In this document: piece by piece, positions 1 through 11,843 of the stretch
Layout: every line of letters begins with the position of its first letter
Numbering within the stretch: position 1 is the stretch's first letter
From: Rhizobium sp. RU33A
Lineage (GTDB): Bacteria; Pseudomonadota; Alphaproteobacteria; Rhizobiales; Rhizobiaceae
DNA length: 64,000 nt
Assembly: GCF_900156055.1 (NCBI RefSeq)
Contig: NZ_FTMQ01000003.1
Coordinates: 558,001 to 622,000 of the forward strand
Direction of reading: 5' to 3'
Position numbers and translations under genes: made by a program
Notes under the pieces: model-generated
Database searches by the model: none
Seen by the model: only the letters and a program-made list of their open reading frames with translations
What the model was told of the DNA's origin: nothing

Positions 1-1815
1 GAAGTCGAGCGTTCGCTGCGCGTGCTCGACGGTGCCATCGCCCTTCTCGACGCCAATGCCGGTGTTGAGCCTCAGACCGAAACCGTCTGGCGTCAGGCTG
101 AAAAGTACAACGTCCCGCGGATGATCTTCTGCAACAAGATGGACAAGACCGGTGCTGACTTCTACCGCTCGGTCGAGATGATCAAGACCCGTCTCGGTGC
201 CACCGCAGTTGTCATGCAGCTCCCGATCGGCGCTGAGACCGAGTTCAAGGGCGTCGTGGATCTGATCGAGATGAACGCGCTCGTATGGCGCGACGAGTCG
301 CTCGGTGCCGCCTGGGACGTTGTCGAGATCCCGGACGACCTGAAGGAAAAGGCTGAAGAATACCGCGAAAAGCTGATCGAGACGGTTGTCGAAATCGACG
401 AGCAGGCGATGGAAGACTACTTGAACGGCATCATGCCGGACAATGAGAAGATCCGTTCGCTCGTTCGTCGCGGCACTATCGACGTCAAGTTCCACCCGAT
501 GTTCTGCGGCACTGCCTTCAAGAACAAGGGCGTTCAGCCGCTGCTCGACGCCGTCGTCGAGTATCTGCCGTCGCCGTTGGACATTCCCGCGATCAAGGGC
601 ATCGACTTCAAGACCGAAGCCGAAATCGAACGTCACGCTGACGACTCCGAGCCTTTGGCAATGCTGGCGTTCAAGATCATGAACGACCCCTTCGTCGGCT
701 CGCTGACCTTCGCACGTATCTATTCGGGCAAGCTCGAAAAGGGCGTGTCGGTTATGAACACGGTCAAGGACAAGCGCGAGCGCGTCGGCCGCATGCTGCA
801 GATGCACTCGAACAGCCGCGAAGACATCGAAGAAGCCTTCTCTGGCGACATCGTTGCACTGGCCGGCCTCAAGGAAACCACGACAGGCGACACGCTCTGC
901 GATCCCCTGAAGCCGGTTATCCTCGAGCGCATGGAATTCCCCGAGCCGGTCATTCAGATTGCGATCGAGCCGAAGACCAAGGGCGACCAGGAAAAGATGG
1001 GCCTCGCGCTCAACCGTCTGGCTGCTGAAGATCCGTCGTTCCGCGTCAAGACTGACCAGGAGTCGGGCCAGACCATCATTGCCGGCATGGGTGAGCTTCA
1101 CCTCGACATTCTCGTTGACCGCATGCGTCGCGAGTTCAAGGTTGAAGCAACCGTTGGTGCTCCGCAGGTTGCTTACCGCGAAACCATTACGCGTCAGCAC
1201 GAAGAGGACTACACGCACAAGAAGCAGTCCGGTGGTACCGGTCAGTTCGCGCGCGTCAAGCTCGTCTTCGAACCGAACCCGGATGGCGAAGACTTCAAGT
1301 TCGAGTCCAAGATCGTCGGTGGTTCTGTTCCGAAGGAATACATCCCGGGCGTTCAGAAGGGTATCGAGAGCGTTCTGTCGTCTGGTCCGCTCGCAGGGTT
1401 CCCGATGCTTGGCGTCAAGGCCACCCTCATCGACGGTGCCTTCCACGATGTCGACTCCTCGGTTCTCGCCTTCGAAATCGCATCGCGTGCCTGCTTCCGT
1501 GAAGCTGCCAAGAAGGCTGGTGCACAGCTGCTCGAGCCGATGATGAAGGTCGAAGTGGTAACGCCTGAAGATTACGTCGGTGACGTGATCGGTGACCTGA
1601 ACTCGCGTCGCGGTCAGATCCAGGGCCAGGAACAGCGTGGCATCGCGATCGTGATCAATGCTCACGTCCCGCTCGCCAACATGTTCAAGTACGTCGACAA
1701 CCTGCGCTCCATGTCGCAGGGCCGCGCCCAGTACTCGATGACCTTCGATCACTACGCACCGGTCCCGTCGAACGTTGCTGCTGAAATCCAGGCAAAGTAT
1801 TCCGGTCAGAAGTGA
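1..1815 (+). CDS. fusA: Elongation factor G, 5' end cut by the window
   Basis: Ribosomal translocase GTPase of translation elongation and ribosome recycling. The frame is open from base 1; 604 residues are visible, so about 95 N-terminal residues (P-loop and switch I) lie outside the window. Visible are the end of the G domain with the NKMD guanine-specificity motif (bases 133-144), the domain II barrel, domain III, domain IV starting around [12 protein letters not shown], and a C-terminal domain V ending KYSGQK. It is followed by tuf after 72 bp, the standard str operon order. Confidence 0.98.
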   Translation, partial: EVERSLRVLDGAIALLDANAGVEPQTETVWRQAEKYNVPRMIFCNKMDKTGADFYRSVEMIKTRLGATAVVMQLPIGAETEFKGVVDLIEMNALVWRDESLGAAWDVVEIPDDLKEKAEEYREKLIETVVEIDEQAMEDYLNGIMPDNEKIRSLVRRGTIDVKFHPMFCGTAFKNKGVQPLLDAVVEYLPSPLDIPAIKGIDFKTEAEIERHADDSEPLAMLAFKIMNDPFVGSLTFARIYSGKLEKGVSVMNTVKDKRERVGRMLQMHSNSREDIEEAFSGDIVALAGLKETTTGDTLCDPLKPVILERMEFPEPVIQIAIEPKTKGDQEKMGLALNRLAAEDPSFRVKTDQESGQTIIAGMGELHLDILVDRMRREFKVEATVGAPQVAYRETITRQHEEDYTHKKQSGGTGQFARVKLVFEPNPDGEDFKFESKIVGGSVPKEYIPGVQKGIESVLSSGPLAGFPMLGVKATLIDGAFHDVDSSVLAFEIASRACFREAAKKAGAQLLEPMMKVEVVTPEDYVGDVIGDLNSRRGQIQGQEQRGIAIVINAHVPLANMFKYVDNLRSMSQGRAQYSMTFDHYAPVPSNVAAEIQAKYSGQK

Positions 1816-1887
1816 CCGGGATACCCCGCCCGTCCAATTGAATTTGTGAATTTCCCCTGACGGGGACCAGAAAATGGAGAGCCGAAA

Positions 1888-3063
<1,176 letters not shown>

Positions 3064-3075
3064 TCGATTGAGATG

Positions 3076-3112
3076 GCGGCCTCGGGCCTTGTGTCCGAGG
3101 CCGCTTTTCGTT
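3076..3112 (+). terminator. Rho-independent terminator after tuf
   Basis: Perfect 10-bp stem (3076-3085 with 3095-3104, GCGGCCTCGG/CCGAGGCCGC), 9-nt loop, then TTTTCGTTTTC. It starts 13 bp after the tuf stop and separates the str operon from the S10 operon. Confidence 0.85.
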
Positions 3113-3441
3113 TTCGTCTGCATCTTGGTGCAAGCCAGTCATGCAGACAGCGCGCATGTCGCCAATTCGTCCGGTTGGGCGCATTGACGAAGGGCCGATT
3201 GCGGTGTATGTCGCCGGCCACGATCAGAATCGTACGGTGATTTGCTCCGTATGGTTTTTAGCGCTGCAGATTCTAAGGCCTGGTGACGGGTCGAGTTCGG
3301 CAGGGCTCCTTATGACTAGAAAGAGTGACAGGGACACCCCGTGGTGTTGCTGTGATTTTGGAAAATTTGGGGCCGGCCAGTCATGGTAATTCACTGTCTC
3401 TGCGTATGCGGGACGCAAGAAAAGAAACAAGGACAAGTCGA
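3113..3441 (+). promoter_or_regulatory. S10 operon promoter and leader region
   Basis: A 329-bp non-coding spacer between the tuf terminator and rpsJ, so the S10 operon promoter should lie here. The best candidate is TTGACG at 3184-3189 followed after 17 bp by TATGTC (3207-3212); the match is only moderate. That would give a leader of roughly 220 nt. No leader resembling the E. coli L4-binding S10 leader could be recognised by eye. An in-frame upstream ATG at 3325 lacks a ribosome site and is not proposed as a start. Confidence 0.4.
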
Positions 3442-3750
3442 ATGAACGGCCAGAATATCCGCATCCGCCTCAAGGCGTTTGATCACCGGGTTCTCGATGC
3501 CTCCACGCGCGAGATCGTGCAGACGGCAAAGCGCACCGGTGCGAGCGTTCGCGGCCCGGTACCGCTCCCGACACGCATTGAAAAATTTACCGTCAACCGT
3601 TCGCCGCACGTCGACAAGAAGAGCCGCGAACAGTTCGAAATGCGCACGCATAAGCGCCTGCTCGACATCGTAGACCCGACCCCGCAGACCGTGGACGCGC
3701 TGATGAAGCTCGACCTGGCTGCCGGCGTTGACGTCGAGATCAAGCTCTAA
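3442..3750 (+). CDS. rpsJ: Ribosomal protein S10
   Basis: 30S subunit protein uS10, also the NusE antitermination partner of NusB. 102 residues, beginning [16 protein letters not shown] and containing the conserved [19 protein letters not shown] loop region. The ATG at 3442 was chosen over an upstream in-frame ATG because the protein then matches the family length and AAGG lies just upstream. First gene of the S10 operon; a 173-bp spacer to rplC follows, longer than usual. Confidence 0.97.
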   Translation: MNGQNIRIRLKAFDHRVLDASTREIVQTAKRTGASVRGPVPLPTRIEKFTVNRSPHVDKKSREQFEMRTHKRLLDIVDPTPQTVDALMKLDLAAGVDVEIKL

Positions 3751-3923
3751 GAAGAAATTCCGGCGAGAGCCGTAATAACAAGGAAGGTACGTGGCAAGAC
3801 CTGCCAACGACTTCTCGAAACGGGAAACCCGATGGTTCGGAAGGGCCTGAGTGGAATCCTTAAACAAAGAGGAAAGGCCTGGATCACTTTTTCCCGGCCG
3901 CGACTCTCAAGAGGAATGAACCA
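3751..3923 (+). other. Structured spacer between rpsJ and rplC
   Basis: 173 bp without a gene inside the S10 operon, where most bacteria have only a few bases. Visible pairings: GGCA/TGCC (3793-3796 with 3802-3805); a nested hairpin CGAA/TTCG (3816-3819 with 3836-3839) enclosing CGGG/CCCG (3821-3824 with 3828-3831); AAGG/CCTT (3841-3844 with 3858-3861); and GGAAA/TTTCC (3871-3875 with 3890-3894). It could be a cis-regulatory leader for rplC and downstream genes or carry an internal promoter; the sequence does not decide. Confidence 0.45.
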
Positions 3924-4562
3924 ATGCGTTCAGGTGTGATTGCACAGAAAGTGGGAATGACCCGCGTCTATAACGACGCCGGCGAACATATCCCGGTAAC
4001 AGTTCTGCGTATGGATAACGTACAGGTCGTCGCTCAGCGCACGGCCGACAAGAACGGCTATGTAGCGCTTCAGCTCGGTGCCGGTACGTCGAAAGTCAAG
4101 AACACGACGAAGGGCCTTCGTGGTCACTTCGCAGCTGCGAGCGTTGAGCCCAAGGCCAAGCTCGTTGAATTCCGCGTTTCCGAAGACAACCTCATCGATG
4201 TCGGCGCACAGCTGACCGCGAGCCACTTTGAAGCCGGCCAGCTGGTCGACGTCACGGGCACGACGATCGGTAAGGGTTTCGCCGGTGCCATGAAGCGTCA
4301 CAACTTCGGTGGTCTTCGTGCGACCCACGGTGTTTCCGTTTCGCACCGCTCGCATGGTTCGACCGGTTCGAACCAGGATCCGGGCAAGGTCTGGAAGGGC
4401 AAGCGCATGGCTGGTCACATGGGCCAGACGCGCGTCACCACCCAGAACCTCGAAGTCGTTTCGACCGATGAAGATCGTGGTCTTATCCTTGTGAAGGGCG
4501 CCGTTCCCGGTTCCAAGGGTTCCTGGATCATCGTCCGCGACGCCGTGAAGTCGGCGAAGTAA
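3924..4562 (+). CDS. rplC: Ribosomal protein L3
   Basis: 50S protein uL3, an early assembly protein whose long loop reaches the peptidyl-transferase centre. 212 residues, starting [16 protein letters not shown]. The [20 protein letters not shown] stretch contains the glutamine that PrmB methylates in other bacteria. A GAGGAA ribosome site precedes the ATG. rplD follows after 13 bp. Confidence 0.97.
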   Translation: MRSGVIAQKVGMTRVYNDAGEHIPVTVLRMDNVQVVAQRTADKNGYVALQLGAGTSKVKNTTKGLRGHFAAASVEPKAKLVEFRVSEDNLIDVGAQLTASHFEAGQLVDVTGTTIGKGFAGAMKRHNFGGLRATHGVSVSHRSHGSTGSNQDPGKVWKGKRMAGHMGQTRVTTQNLEVVSTDEDRGLILVKGAVPGSKGSWIIVRDAVKSAK

Positions 4563-4575
4563 GGGAGCCAAGGAC

Positions 4576-5196
4576 ATGGAATTTAACGTCAAGACCCTCG
4601 AGGGCAAAGACGCCGGCAAGCTTTCTCTGTCGGACGAAATCTTTGGTCTGGATCCCCGCGAAGATCTGATCGCGCGCATGATCCGCTACCAGCTGGCCAA
4701 GAAGCGCCAGGGTACGCACAAGACCAAGGGCCGTTCGGAAGTTTCCCGCACCGGCTCCAAGATGTACAAGCAGAAGGGCACCGGTCGTGCTCGTCACCAT
4801 TCGGCCCGCGCTCCGCAGTTCCGCGGCGGTGGTAAGGCACATGGTCCGGTTGTTCGCAGCCACGCCCATGACCTGCCGAAGAAGGTTCGTGCGCTCGCTC
4901 TGCGTCACGCCCTGTCTGCAAAGTTCAAGTCGGATGACGTGATCATCGTCGACAACCTGGTTGCGGCTGAAGCCAAGACCAAGCTGCTCGTCGGTAGCTT
5001 CGCCTCCCTCGGCCTCACTAATGCTCTCGTCATCGGCGGCGCCGAAATCGACAGCAACTTCAAGCTCGCCGCTTCGAACATCCCGAACATCGATGTTCTG
5101 CCGGTTCAGGGCATCAACGTTTATGACATCCTGCGCCGTGGCAAGCTCGTGCTTTCCAAGGCTGCTGTGGAAGCTCTGGAGGAGCGGTTCAAATGA
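4576..5196 (+). CDS. rplD: Ribosomal protein L4
   Basis: 50S protein uL4, which lines the exit tunnel; in E. coli it also represses the S10 operon. 206 residues, with the basic tunnel loop around [19 protein letters not shown]. Preceded by AAGGAC. Its stop overlaps the rplW start by 4 bp (ATGA), indicating translational coupling. Confidence 0.97.
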   Translation: MEFNVKTLEGKDAGKLSLSDEIFGLDPREDLIARMIRYQLAKKRQGTHKTKGRSEVSRTGSKMYKQKGTGRARHHSARAPQFRGGGKAHGPVVRSHAHDLPKKVRALALRHALSAKFKSDDVIIVDNLVAAEAKTKLLVGSFASLGLTNALVIGGAEIDSNFKLAASNIPNIDVLPVQGINVYDILRRGKLVLSKAAVEALEERFK

Positions 5197-5486
5197 CGGA
5201 TCTTCGCCATTATGACGTGATCGTATCTCCGTCGATCACGGAAAAGTCGACCATGGTGTCTGAGTTCAACCAGGTCGTCTTCAACGTCGCCAAGGGCGCC
5301 AGCAAGCCTGAAATCAAGGCTGCTGTCGAGGCTCTCTTCGGCGTCAAGGTTACTGCCGTCAATACGCTCGTCCGCAAGGGCAAGACCAAGCGTTTCCGCG
5401 GCTTCGCCGGCAAGCAGAAGGACGTCAAGAAGGCCGTCGTGACGCTCGCCGAAGGTCAGTCCATCGACGTGTCGACGGGCGTCTGA
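5193..5486 (+). CDS. rplW: Ribosomal protein L23
   Basis: 50S protein uL23 at the tunnel exit, the docking site for SRP and trigger factor. 97 residues with the conserved [10 protein letters not shown] start and [15 protein letters not shown] loop. The start codon overlaps the rplD stop; rplB begins 17 bp later after an AGGTAGGGAAC ribosome site. Confidence 0.97.
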   Translation: MTDLRHYDVIVSPSITEKSTMVSEFNQVVFNVAKGASKPEIKAAVEALFGVKVTAVNTLVRKGKTKRFRGFAGKQKDVKKAVVTLAEGQSIDVSTGV

Positions 5487-5503
5487 GGTAGGGAACAAGA
5501 ACA

Positions 5504-6340
5504 ATGGCATTGAAAAGCTACAATCCGACGACCCCCAGCCAGCGTCAGCTGGTCATCGTCGACCGCTCGGGCCTCTGGAAGGGCAAGCCGGTCAAGGCGC
5601 TGACGGAAGGTCTTTCGAAGAGCGGTGGCCGTAACAACTACGGTCGCATCACCGCTCGCTTCATCGGTGGTGGTCACAAGCGCACCTATCGTCTGGTTGA
5701 CTTCAAGCGTCGCAAGTTCGACGTCGAAGGCACCGTCGAGCGGCTGGAATACGACCCGAACCGTTCGGCCTTCATCGCACTCATCAACTATGCTGATGGC
5801 GAGCAGGCCTACATCCTGGCACCGCAGCGCATCGCTGCCGGCGACAAGGTCATCGCGTCTGAAAAGGCCGTCGACGTAAAGCCCGGCAACACTATGCCGC
5901 TGCAGTACATCCCGGTCGGTTCGATCGTCCACAACGTCGAAATGAAGCCTGGTAAGGGCGGTCAGATTGCACGTTCGGCTGGCACCTACGTCCAGCTGGT
6001 CGGCCGCGACGCCGGCATGGCAATCCTGCGCCTGAACTCGGGTGAGCAGCGTCTGGTCCCGGGCTCCTGCCTGGCAACCATTGGCGCCGTTTCCAACCCG
6101 GACCACGGCAACACCAACGACGGCAAGGCCGGTCGTACCCGTTGGCGCGGCAAGACCCCGCACAACCGCGGTGTCGTCATGAACCCGGTCGACCACCCGC
6201 ACGGTGGTGGTGAAGGCCGTACATCCGGTGGTCGTCACCCGGTTTCCCCGTGGGGCAAGCCGACCAAGGGCAAGCGGACTCGCTCGAACAAGTCGACCGA
6301 CAAGTTCATCATGCGTTCGCGCCACCTGAAGAAGAAGTAA
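5504..6340 (+). CDS. rplB: Ribosomal protein L2
   Basis: 50S protein uL2, needed for subunit association and peptidyl-transferase activity. 278 residues, the normal length. The C-terminal signature [18 protein letters not shown], with its essential histidine region, is intact, and the basic tail ends RSRHLKKK. rpsS follows after 15 bp. Confidence 0.98.
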   Translation: MALKSYNPTTPSQRQLVIVDRSGLWKGKPVKALTEGLSKSGGRNNYGRITARFIGGGHKRTYRLVDFKRRKFDVEGTVERLEYDPNRSAFIALINYADGEQAYILAPQRIAAGDKVIASEKAVDVKPGNTMPLQYIPVGSIVHNVEMKPGKGGQIARSAGTYVQLVGRDAGMAILRLNSGEQRLVPGSCLATIGAVSNPDHGNTNDGKAGRTRWRGKTPHNRGVVMNPVDHPHGGGEGRTSGGRHPVSPWGKPTKGKRTRSNKSTDKFIMRSRHLKKK

Positions 6341-6355
6341 GAGAGGTAGTCTGAA

Positions 6356-6634
6356 ATGGCTCGTTCAGTATGGAAAGGTCCGTTCGTTGACGGCTATCTT
6401 CTCAAGAAGGCTGAGAAGGTTCGTGAAGGCGGTCGTAGCGAAGTGATCAAGATGTGGAGCCGTCGCTCCACGATCCTGCCGCAGTTCGTCGGTCTCACCT
6501 TCGGCGTCTACAACGGCTCAAAGCATGTGCCCGTCTCGGTCAACGAAGACATGGTCGGTCACAAGTTCGGTGAATTCTCTCCGACCCGGACCTATTACGG
6601 TCACGGTGCGGACAAGAAGGCGAAGAGGAAGTAA
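6356..6634 (+). CDS. rpsS: Ribosomal protein S19
   Basis: 30S head protein uS19, partner of S13. 92 residues, beginning [18 protein letters not shown] and carrying the family motif [17 protein letters not shown]. rplV starts 2 bp after its stop, so the pair is coupled. Confidence 0.98.
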   Translation: MARSVWKGPFVDGYLLKKAEKVREGGRSEVIKMWSRRSTILPQFVGLTFGVYNGSKHVPVSVNEDMVGHKFGEFSPTRTYYGHGADKKAKRK

Positions 6635-6636
6635 CG

Positions 6637-7026
6637 ATGGGCAAGGCAAAAACCGAACGCCGGCTCAAGGACAACGAAGCGCAGGCAGTCGCCCGCACGA
6701 TCCGTGTCAGCCCCCAGAAGCTCAACTTGGTTGCCGCGCTCATCCGCGGCAAGAAGGTCGAGCGCGCTCTCGCTGAGCTGGAATTCTCCCGAAAGCGTAT
6801 CGCCGGAACCGTTCGCAAGACTCTCGAGTCTGCGATCGCCAACGCCGAGAACAACCATGATCTCGACGTCGACCAGCTGGTCGTCGCCGAGGCCTATGTT
6901 GGCAAGTCGATCACCATGAAGCGTTTCCACGCTCGTGGCCGCGGCCGCGCATCGCGCATCGAAAAGCCGTTCTCGCACCTCACCATCGTGGTGCGTGAAG
7001 TCGAAGCCAAAGGGGAGGCCGCATAA
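6637..7026 (+). CDS. rplV: Ribosomal protein L22
   Basis: 50S protein uL22, whose beta hairpin lines the exit tunnel and is a macrolide resistance site. 129 residues with [20 protein letters not shown] and the hairpin [19 protein letters not shown]. The stop overlaps the rpsC start by one base (TAATG). Confidence 0.97.
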   Translation: MGKAKTERRLKDNEAQAVARTIRVSPQKLNLVAALIRGKKVERALAELEFSRKRIAGTVRKTLESAIANAENNHDLDVDQLVVAEAYVGKSITMKRFHARGRGRASRIEKPFSHLTIVVREVEAKGEAA

Positions 7027-7757
7027 TGGGTCAGAAAATCAATCCGATTGGCTTCCGCCTCGGGATCAATCGCACCTGGGATAGCCGTTGGTTCGCCGAC
7101 AACGCCGAATACGGCAAGCTGCTCCACGAAGACCTGAAGATCCGCAAGTATCTGATGGACGAGCTGAAGCAGGCCGGCATTGCCAAGGTTGTCATCGAGC
7201 GTCCGCACAAGAAGTGCCGCGTCACGATCCACTCGGCTCGTCCGGGTCTGATCATCGGCAAGAAGGGTGCAGACATCGAGAAGCTTCGCAAGAAGATCTC
7301 GTCGATGACCAACTCGGAAACCCACCTCAACATCGTTGAAGTGCGCAAGCCGGAAGTCGACGCAACGCTCGTTGCTCAGTCGATCACCCAGCAGCTCGAG
7401 CGTCGTATTGCGTTCCGTCGCGCCATGAAGCGCGCCGTTCAGTCGGCCATGCGTCTCGGTGCCGAAGGCATCAAGATCACCTGCGCCGGCCGTCTCGGTG
7501 GTGCCGAAATCGCTCGTACCGAATGGTACCGCGAAGGTCGCGTTCCGCTCCACACCCTGCGTGCAGACATCGATTACGGTACGGCTGAAGCCGAAACCGC
7601 ATACGGCATCTGCGGCGTGAAGGTCTGGATCTTCAAGGGCGAAATCCTCGAGCACGATCCGATGGCATCGGAACGCCGTGCGATGGAGGGCGATGCTCAG
7701 GGTCCCGCAAGCCGTGAACGCGGCGATCGTGGCGACCGTCGCCGCGAGAACGCTTGA
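7026..7757 (+). CDS. rpsC: Ribosomal protein S3
   Basis: 30S protein uS3 at the mRNA entry site. 243 residues. The N-terminal [14 protein letters not shown] is standard; a KH domain carries the [12 protein letters not shown] loop; the C-terminal domain ends in a charged tail [11 protein letters not shown], as in other alphaproteobacterial S3 proteins. Confidence 0.97.
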   Translation: MGQKINPIGFRLGINRTWDSRWFADNAEYGKLLHEDLKIRKYLMDELKQAGIAKVVIERPHKKCRVTIHSARPGLIIGKKGADIEKLRKKISSMTNSETHLNIVEVRKPEVDATLVAQSITQQLERRIAFRRAMKRAVQSAMRLGAEGIKITCAGRLGGAEIARTEWYREGRVPLHTLRADIDYGTAEAETAYGICGVKVWIFKGEILEHDPMASERRAMEGDAQGPASRERGDRGDRRRENA

Positions 7758-7796
7758 TTGAACGCTGGCGAAAGATAAGCTCGGAGAAGTAAGAAA

Positions 7797-8210
7797 ATGT
7801 TGCAGCCAAAGCGTACAAAGTACCGCAAGCAGTTCAAGGGCCGCATCAAGGGCGTCGCCAAGGGCGGTTTTGATCTGGCATTCGGTGAATTCGGCCTTAA
7901 GGCTCTGGAACCGAACCGCGTGAACGCTCGCGAAATTGAAGCAGCCCGTCGTGCGATCACCCGCTACATGAAGCGTGCTGGTCGCGTGTGGATCCGCGTA
8001 TTCCCTGACGTTCCGGTCACTGCCAAGCCGACCGAAGTTCGTATGGGTAAGGGTAAGGGTTCGGTCGAATACTGGGCATGCAAGGTCAAGCCCGGCCGTA
8101 TCATGTTCGAGATCGACGGCGTATCGGAAGAGATCGCGCGCGAGGCTCTCCGCCTCGGTTCCGCCAAGCTCTCTGTCACGACGCGCTTCGTACAGCGCAT
8201 TGCAGAGTGA
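7797..8210 (+). CDS. rplP: Ribosomal protein L16
   Basis: 50S protein uL16 near the A site. 137 residues, beginning [16 protein letters not shown], with the conserved [18 protein letters not shown] loop. Ribosome site GGAGAAG lies 9 bp upstream. rpmC follows after 11 bp. Confidence 0.97.
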   Translation: MLQPKRTKYRKQFKGRIKGVAKGGFDLAFGEFGLKALEPNRVNAREIEAARRAITRYMKRAGRVWIRVFPDVPVTAKPTEVRMGKGKGSVEYWACKVKPGRIMFEIDGVSEEIAREALRLGSAKLSVTTRFVQRIAE

Positions 8211-8221
8211 GGATCAAGTCG

Positions 8222-8422
8222 ATGAAAGCCGTAGACGTACGCGCCATGAGCGCCGACCAGCTGAACGACGAGCTTGCAAAGCTGAAGAAGGAGCAGTTCA
8301 ACCTGCGCTTCCAGAAGGCCACCGGCCAGCTCGAGAAGTCTTCCCGTATTCAGGAAGTCCGTCGTGACATCGCACGCGTGAAAACCATTGCCCGCCAGAA
8401 GGCGGCAGAAGCCAAGGCCTAA
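8222..8422 (+). CDS. rpmC: Ribosomal protein L29
   Basis: 50S protein uL29 at the tunnel exit next to L23. 66 residues, helical, with the family core [18 protein letters not shown] and [14 protein letters not shown]. The ATG at 8222 gives the usual length; upstream in-frame ATGs lie inside rplP and are rejected. Confidence 0.96.
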   Translation: MKAVDVRAMSADQLNDELAKLKKEQFNLRFQKATGQLEKSSRIQEVRRDIARVKTIARQKAAEAKA

Positions 8423-8434
8423 GGACCGAGAAAT

Positions 8435-8671
8435 ATGCCGAAACGCATTCTGCAGGGCGTAGTTGTCAGCGATAAGAACGACAAGACTGTCGTTGTTCGC
8501 GTTGAGCGTCGATTCGCCCACCCGCTGCTTCAGAAGACCGTTCGCCGGTCCAAGAAGTACAAGGCACATGACGAAGCCAACCAGTACAAGACCGGTGACG
8601 TCGTTTCCATCCAGGAATGTGCACCGATCTCCAAGGACAAGCGCTGGACGGTAATTGCCGCCCAGGCTTAA
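8435..8671 (+). CDS. rpsQ: Ribosomal protein S17
   Basis: 30S primary binding protein uS17 (OB fold). 78 residues with [21 protein letters not shown] and the [19 protein letters not shown] motif. Last gene of the S10 operon in the classical arrangement; the long hairpin-rich spacer behind it agrees. Confidence 0.97.
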   Translation: MPKRILQGVVVSDKNDKTVVVRVERRFAHPLLQKTVRRSKKYKAHDEANQYKTGDVVSIQECAPISKDKRWTVIAAQA

Positions 8672-8683
8672 TTTACGGACTTA

Positions 8684-8766
8684 CTGCGCAAGGGCTTGCA
8701 CCTTGCGCAGAAATCTGTATGAAGCAGGCCACTGGCTGAGAACGCTCGGAATCGGGCGTTCTTTTG
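8684..8766 (+). terminator. Two hairpins ending the S10 operon
   Basis: First hairpin: perfect 10-bp stem CTGCGCAAGG/CCTTGCGCAG (8684-8693 with 8701-8710), with no T run. Second: AGAACGC/GCGTTCT (8739-8745 with 8756-8762) followed by TTTG, a better terminator shape. They sit at the S10/spc junction where a terminator is expected, but read-through is possible. Confidence 0.55.
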
Positions 8767-8900
8767 CTTTGAGCGCACGGAAGGTCCCGTATGGGAAACC
8801 ACCCTGTATAGACCTTCCCGCGCACACCAGAAATTTATCATAAGCCGGAATAGGGGGCCTCGGCCCAACCGTTCGGGTTACAACAAGAAGGCGACCTGAC
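8767..8900 (+). promoter_or_regulatory. Leader region of the spc operon
   Basis: Non-coding spacer between the S10 terminator and rplN. It holds a long hairpin: GGAAGGTC at 8779-8786 pairs perfectly with GACCTTCC at 8811-8818, with GGG/CCC pairing inside. A promoter must lie here if the spc operon is independent, but I see no convincing -35/-10 pair. AGAAGG just before 8901 is the rplN ribosome site region. Confidence 0.4.
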
Positions 8901-9269
8901 ATGATTCAGATGCAGACTAACCTCGACGTGGCGGATAATTCCGGCGCACGTCGTGTCATGTGCATCAAGGTGCTGGGCGGCTCCAAGCGCAAGTACGCTT
9001 CCATCGGCGACATCATCGTCGTTTCGATCAAGGAAGCGATCCCGCGCGGCCGCGTGAAGAAGGGTGACGTGATGAAGGCGGTTGTGGTTCGCACTGCCAA
9101 GGACATCCGTCGCGCCGACGGCAGCGTCATTCGATTCGATAACAACGCAGCCGTTCTTATCGACAACAAGAAAGAGCCGATCGGCACCCGTATCTTCGGA
9201 CCGGTTCCGCGCGAACTTCGCGCCAAGAACCATATGAAGATCATCTCGCTGGCTCCAGAAGTACTGTAA
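8901..9269 (+). CDS. rplN: Ribosomal protein L14
   Basis: 50S protein uL14, which forms inter-subunit bridges and is the docking site of RsfS. 122 residues, beginning [21 protein letters not shown] and ending [10 protein letters not shown]. First gene of the spc operon. rplX follows after 13 bp. Confidence 0.97.
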   Translation: MIQMQTNLDVADNSGARRVMCIKVLGGSKRKYASIGDIIVVSIKEAIPRGRVKKGDVMKAVVVRTAKDIRRADGSVIRFDNNAAVLIDNKKEPIGTRIFGPVPRELRAKNHMKIISLAPEVL

Positions 9270-9282
9270 GGAGCGGGAAGCG

Positions 9283-9591
9283 ATGAACAAGATCCGCAAA
9301 GGCGACAGCGTTGTCGTACTCGCCGGCAAGGACAAGGGCCGTACTGGCGAAGTCCTGCAGGTTATGCCGAAGGAAGATCGCGCACTCGTGCGTGGTATCA
9401 ACATGGTGAAGCGCCACCAGCGTCAGTCTCAGACGCAGGAAGCCGGCATCATCAACAAGGAAGCCTCCATTCACCTGTCCAACATTGCCATCGTCGGCAA
9501 GGACGGCAAGCCGACGCGCGTTGGTTTCTCCGTCGTCGACGGCAAGAAGGTGCGTGTAGCCAAGCGTTCGGGGGATGTGATCGATGGCTGA
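9283..9591 (+). CDS. rplX: Ribosomal protein L24
   Basis: 50S assembly initiator uL24. 102 residues with the KOW motif in [21 protein letters not shown] and [10 protein letters not shown]. The 3' end overlaps the rplE start by 8 bp, so translation is coupled. Confidence 0.97.
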   Translation: MNKIRKGDSVVVLAGKDKGRTGEVLQVMPKEDRALVRGINMVKRHQRQSQTQEAGIINKEASIHLSNIAIVGKDGKPTRVGFSVVDGKKVRVAKRSGDVIDG

Positions 9592-10141
9592 GTCCAAGTA
9601 CGAGCCGCGGCTCAAGGCTGAATACGTTTCCCGCATTCGCGCAGCGATGCAGGAGCAGTTCTCCTACACCAATGACATGATGATCCCCAAGCTGGACAAG
9701 ATCGTCATCAACATGGGTGTTGGCGAAGCCACTGCCGATTCGAAGAAGCCCTCCGTTGCAGCTGCCGACCTTGCCGCGATTGCTGGTCAGAAGCCGGTCA
9801 TCACCAAGGCGCGCAACTCGATCGCGGGCTTCAAGGTTCGCGAATTCATGCCGATCGGTGCGAAGGTTACTCTTCGTGGCGCCCGCATGTATGAATTCCT
9901 GGACCGCCTGGTCAACATCGCGCTTCCGCGCGTTCGCGACTTCCGGGGCCTGAACCCGAAGAGCTTTGACGGCCGTGGCAACTTCGCCATGGGCATCAAG
10001 GAACACATTGTGTTCCCGGAGATCAACTACGACAAGGTTGATCAGATGTGGGGCATGGACATCATCGTTTGCACGACGGCGCCGACGGACGACGAAGCAC
10101 GGGCTCTTTTGAAAGAGTTCAACTTCCCGTTCCGTACATAA
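9584..10141 (+). CDS. rplE: Ribosomal protein L5
   Basis: 50S central protuberance protein uL5, which binds 5S rRNA. 185 residues with [12 protein letters not shown], the [18 protein letters not shown] loop and [15 protein letters not shown]. The start lies inside the end of rplX. rpsN follows after 33 bp. Confidence 0.97.
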   Translation: MAESKYEPRLKAEYVSRIRAAMQEQFSYTNDMMIPKLDKIVINMGVGEATADSKKPSVAAADLAAIAGQKPVITKARNSIAGFKVREFMPIGAKVTLRGARMYEFLDRLVNIALPRVRDFRGLNPKSFDGRGNFAMGIKEHIVFPEINYDKVDQMWGMDIIVCTTAPTDDEARALLKEFNFPFRT

Positions 10142-10174
10142 CCGTAACGACGAGCGTAGAAGAGGAACTTCCAT

Positions 10175-10480
10175 ATGGCGAAGACAAGCGCAGTTGAAAA
10201 GAACAAGCGCCGCCGCAAGATCGTCGCAAGCCAGGCCAACAAGCGGGCCGGTCTGAAGGCGATCATCATGAACCAGTCTCTTTCGATTGAAGAGCGGTTC
10301 AAGGCCACCCTGAGGCTGGCAGAACTGCCGCGCGATGGCTCCAAGACCCGAGTTCGTAACCGTTGCGAAGTCACCGGTCGTCCGCGTGCGTTCTATCGCA
10401 AGCTTGGAATGTCGCGTATCGCGCTTCGCGAGCTTGGCAACACCGGCAAGGTGCCGGGCGTTGTAAAGTCGAGCTGGTAA
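10175..10480 (+). CDS. rpsN: Ribosomal protein S14, zinc-free type
   Basis: 30S head protein uS14. 101 residues, the long form without the CxxC zinc knuckle of short S14. Family motif [21 protein letters not shown] is present, and it ends VPGVVKSSW. Ribosome site GAGGAAC precedes the ATG. Confidence 0.97.
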   Translation: MAKTSAVEKNKRRRKIVASQANKRAGLKAIIMNQSLSIEERFKATLRLAELPRDGSKTRVRNRCEVTGRPRAFYRKLGMSRIALRELGNTGKVPGVVKSSW

Positions 10481-10492
10481 GGAGACGCCAAT

Positions 10493-10891
10493 ATGACGAT
10501 GACTGATCCGTTGGGCGATATGCTCACCCGTATCCGGAATGGTGCCGCTCGCCGCAAGAGCTCTGTCACCACCCCGGCCTCCAAGCTCCGTGCCCGCGTT
10601 CTCGACGTTTTGCAGGCCGAAGGCTACATCCGTGGCTACAGCCAGGTCGATTACGACAATGGCAAGTCCGAGATCACGATCGAACTGAAGTACTACGAAG
10701 GTTCTTCGGTCATTCGCGAAATCGGTCGCGTATCCAAGCCGGGCCGCCGAGTTTATGTCTCGGTTAAGTCCATCCCGCAGGTCGCGAACGGCCTCGGCAT
10801 CACCATCCTTTCGACTCCGAAGGGTGTGATGGCCGATCACCAGGCTCGCGAACAGAACGTTGGTGGTGAGGTACTCTGCTCCGTCTTCTAA
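10493..10891 (+). CDS. rpsH: Ribosomal protein S8
   Basis: 30S protein uS8; in E. coli it also represses the spc operon. 132 residues. The start reads [17 protein letters not shown]; the ATG at 10493 follows GGAGACGCCAAT. C-terminal motif [21 protein letters not shown] is standard. Confidence 0.97.
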   Translation: MTMTDPLGDMLTRIRNGAARRKSSVTTPASKLRARVLDVLQAEGYIRGYSQVDYDNGKSEITIELKYYEGSSVIREIGRVSKPGRRVYVSVKSIPQVANGLGITILSTPKGVMADHQAREQNVGGEVLCSVF

Positions 10892-10934
10892 GACGGGCAG
10901 GGGATCTCCATAGCGAACAGACAGGATAAAAACT

Positions 10935-11468
10935 ATGTCTCGTATCGGTAAGAAGCCCGTTCCGGTTCCGGCTGGTGTGACCGCCTCTGTCGAAGGCCAG
11001 AAGGTCTCCGTCAAGGGCCCGAAGGGTGAACTTTTCTTCGTCGCAAACGACGAAATCTCCGTGAAGCTCGAAGACAACGCTGTTGTCGTTCAGCCGAACA
11101 ACGACTCCAAGGATGCTCGTTCGAAGTGGGGCATGTCCCGCACGATGATCGAAAACATCCTGAAGGGTGTTAAGGACGGTTACGAGCGTAAGCTCGAAAT
11201 CAACGGCGTTGGTTACCGTGCGACGCTTCAGGGCAAGAACCTGCAGCTGGCACTCGGCTTTAGCCATGATGTCGTCTATGAGCCGCCGGTTGGCATCTCG
11301 ATTGCTGTTCCGAAGCCGACCGAAATCATCGTGTCCGGCATCAACAAGCAGCAGGTCGGCCAGGTTGCCGCCGAGATCCGCGAATATCGCGGTCCGGAGC
11401 CCTACAAGGGCAAGGGCGTCAAGTATGCCGAAGAGCGGATCGTCCGCAAAGAAGGCAAGAAGAAGTAA
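10935..11468 (+). CDS. rplF: Ribosomal protein L6
   Basis: 50S protein uL6 close to the sarcin-ricin loop. 177 residues in two similar domains; starts [15 protein letters not shown] and carries the C-terminal signature [18 protein letters not shown]. Preceded by a 43-bp spacer with GACAGGAT. rplR follows after 12 bp. Confidence 0.97.
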   Translation: MSRIGKKPVPVPAGVTASVEGQKVSVKGPKGELFFVANDEISVKLEDNAVVVQPNNDSKDARSKWGMSRTMIENILKGVKDGYERKLEINGVGYRATLQGKNLQLALGFSHDVVYEPPVGISIAVPKPTEIIVSGINKQQVGQVAAEIREYRGPEPYKGKGVKYAEERIVRKEGKKK

Positions 11469-11480
11469 GGATCGCGCGAA

Positions 11481-11843
11481 ATGGCAAGCAGAAAAGAAGC
11501 ACTTGTTCGCCGTGCGAACCGCGTACGGCGTCAGATCAAGGCGGTGGCAAATGGCCGTCCGCGTCTGTCGGTACATCGCTCTTCGAAGAACATCTACGCT
11601 CAGATCATCGACGACGTCGCTGGCAAGACCCTTGCCGCTGCTTCGACCCTCGATGGCGGCTTGAAGGCCGAGCTCAAGACTGGCGCCGACATCGCAGCAG
11701 CTGCTGCCGTTGGCAAGCTGGTTGCAGAGCGGGCCGTCAAGGCTGGCGTGAACGAAGTTGTCTTCGACCGTGGCGCCTTCATCTATCACGGCCGCATCAA
11801 GGCTCTCGCCGAAGCGGCTCGTGAAGGTGGTCTGACCTTCTAA
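11481..11843 (+). CDS. rplR: Ribosomal protein L18
   Basis: 5S rRNA-binding protein uL18. 120 residues, with [18 protein letters not shown] and the C-terminal [20 protein letters not shown] motif. Followed by a 143-bp spacer with hairpins before rpsE, an unusual gap inside the spc operon. Confidence 0.97.
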   Translation: MASRKEALVRRANRVRRQIKAVANGRPRLSVHRSSKNIYAQIIDDVAGKTLAAASTLDGGLKAELKTGADIAAAAAVGKLVAERAVKAGVNEVVFDRGAFIYHGRIKALAEAAREGGLTF

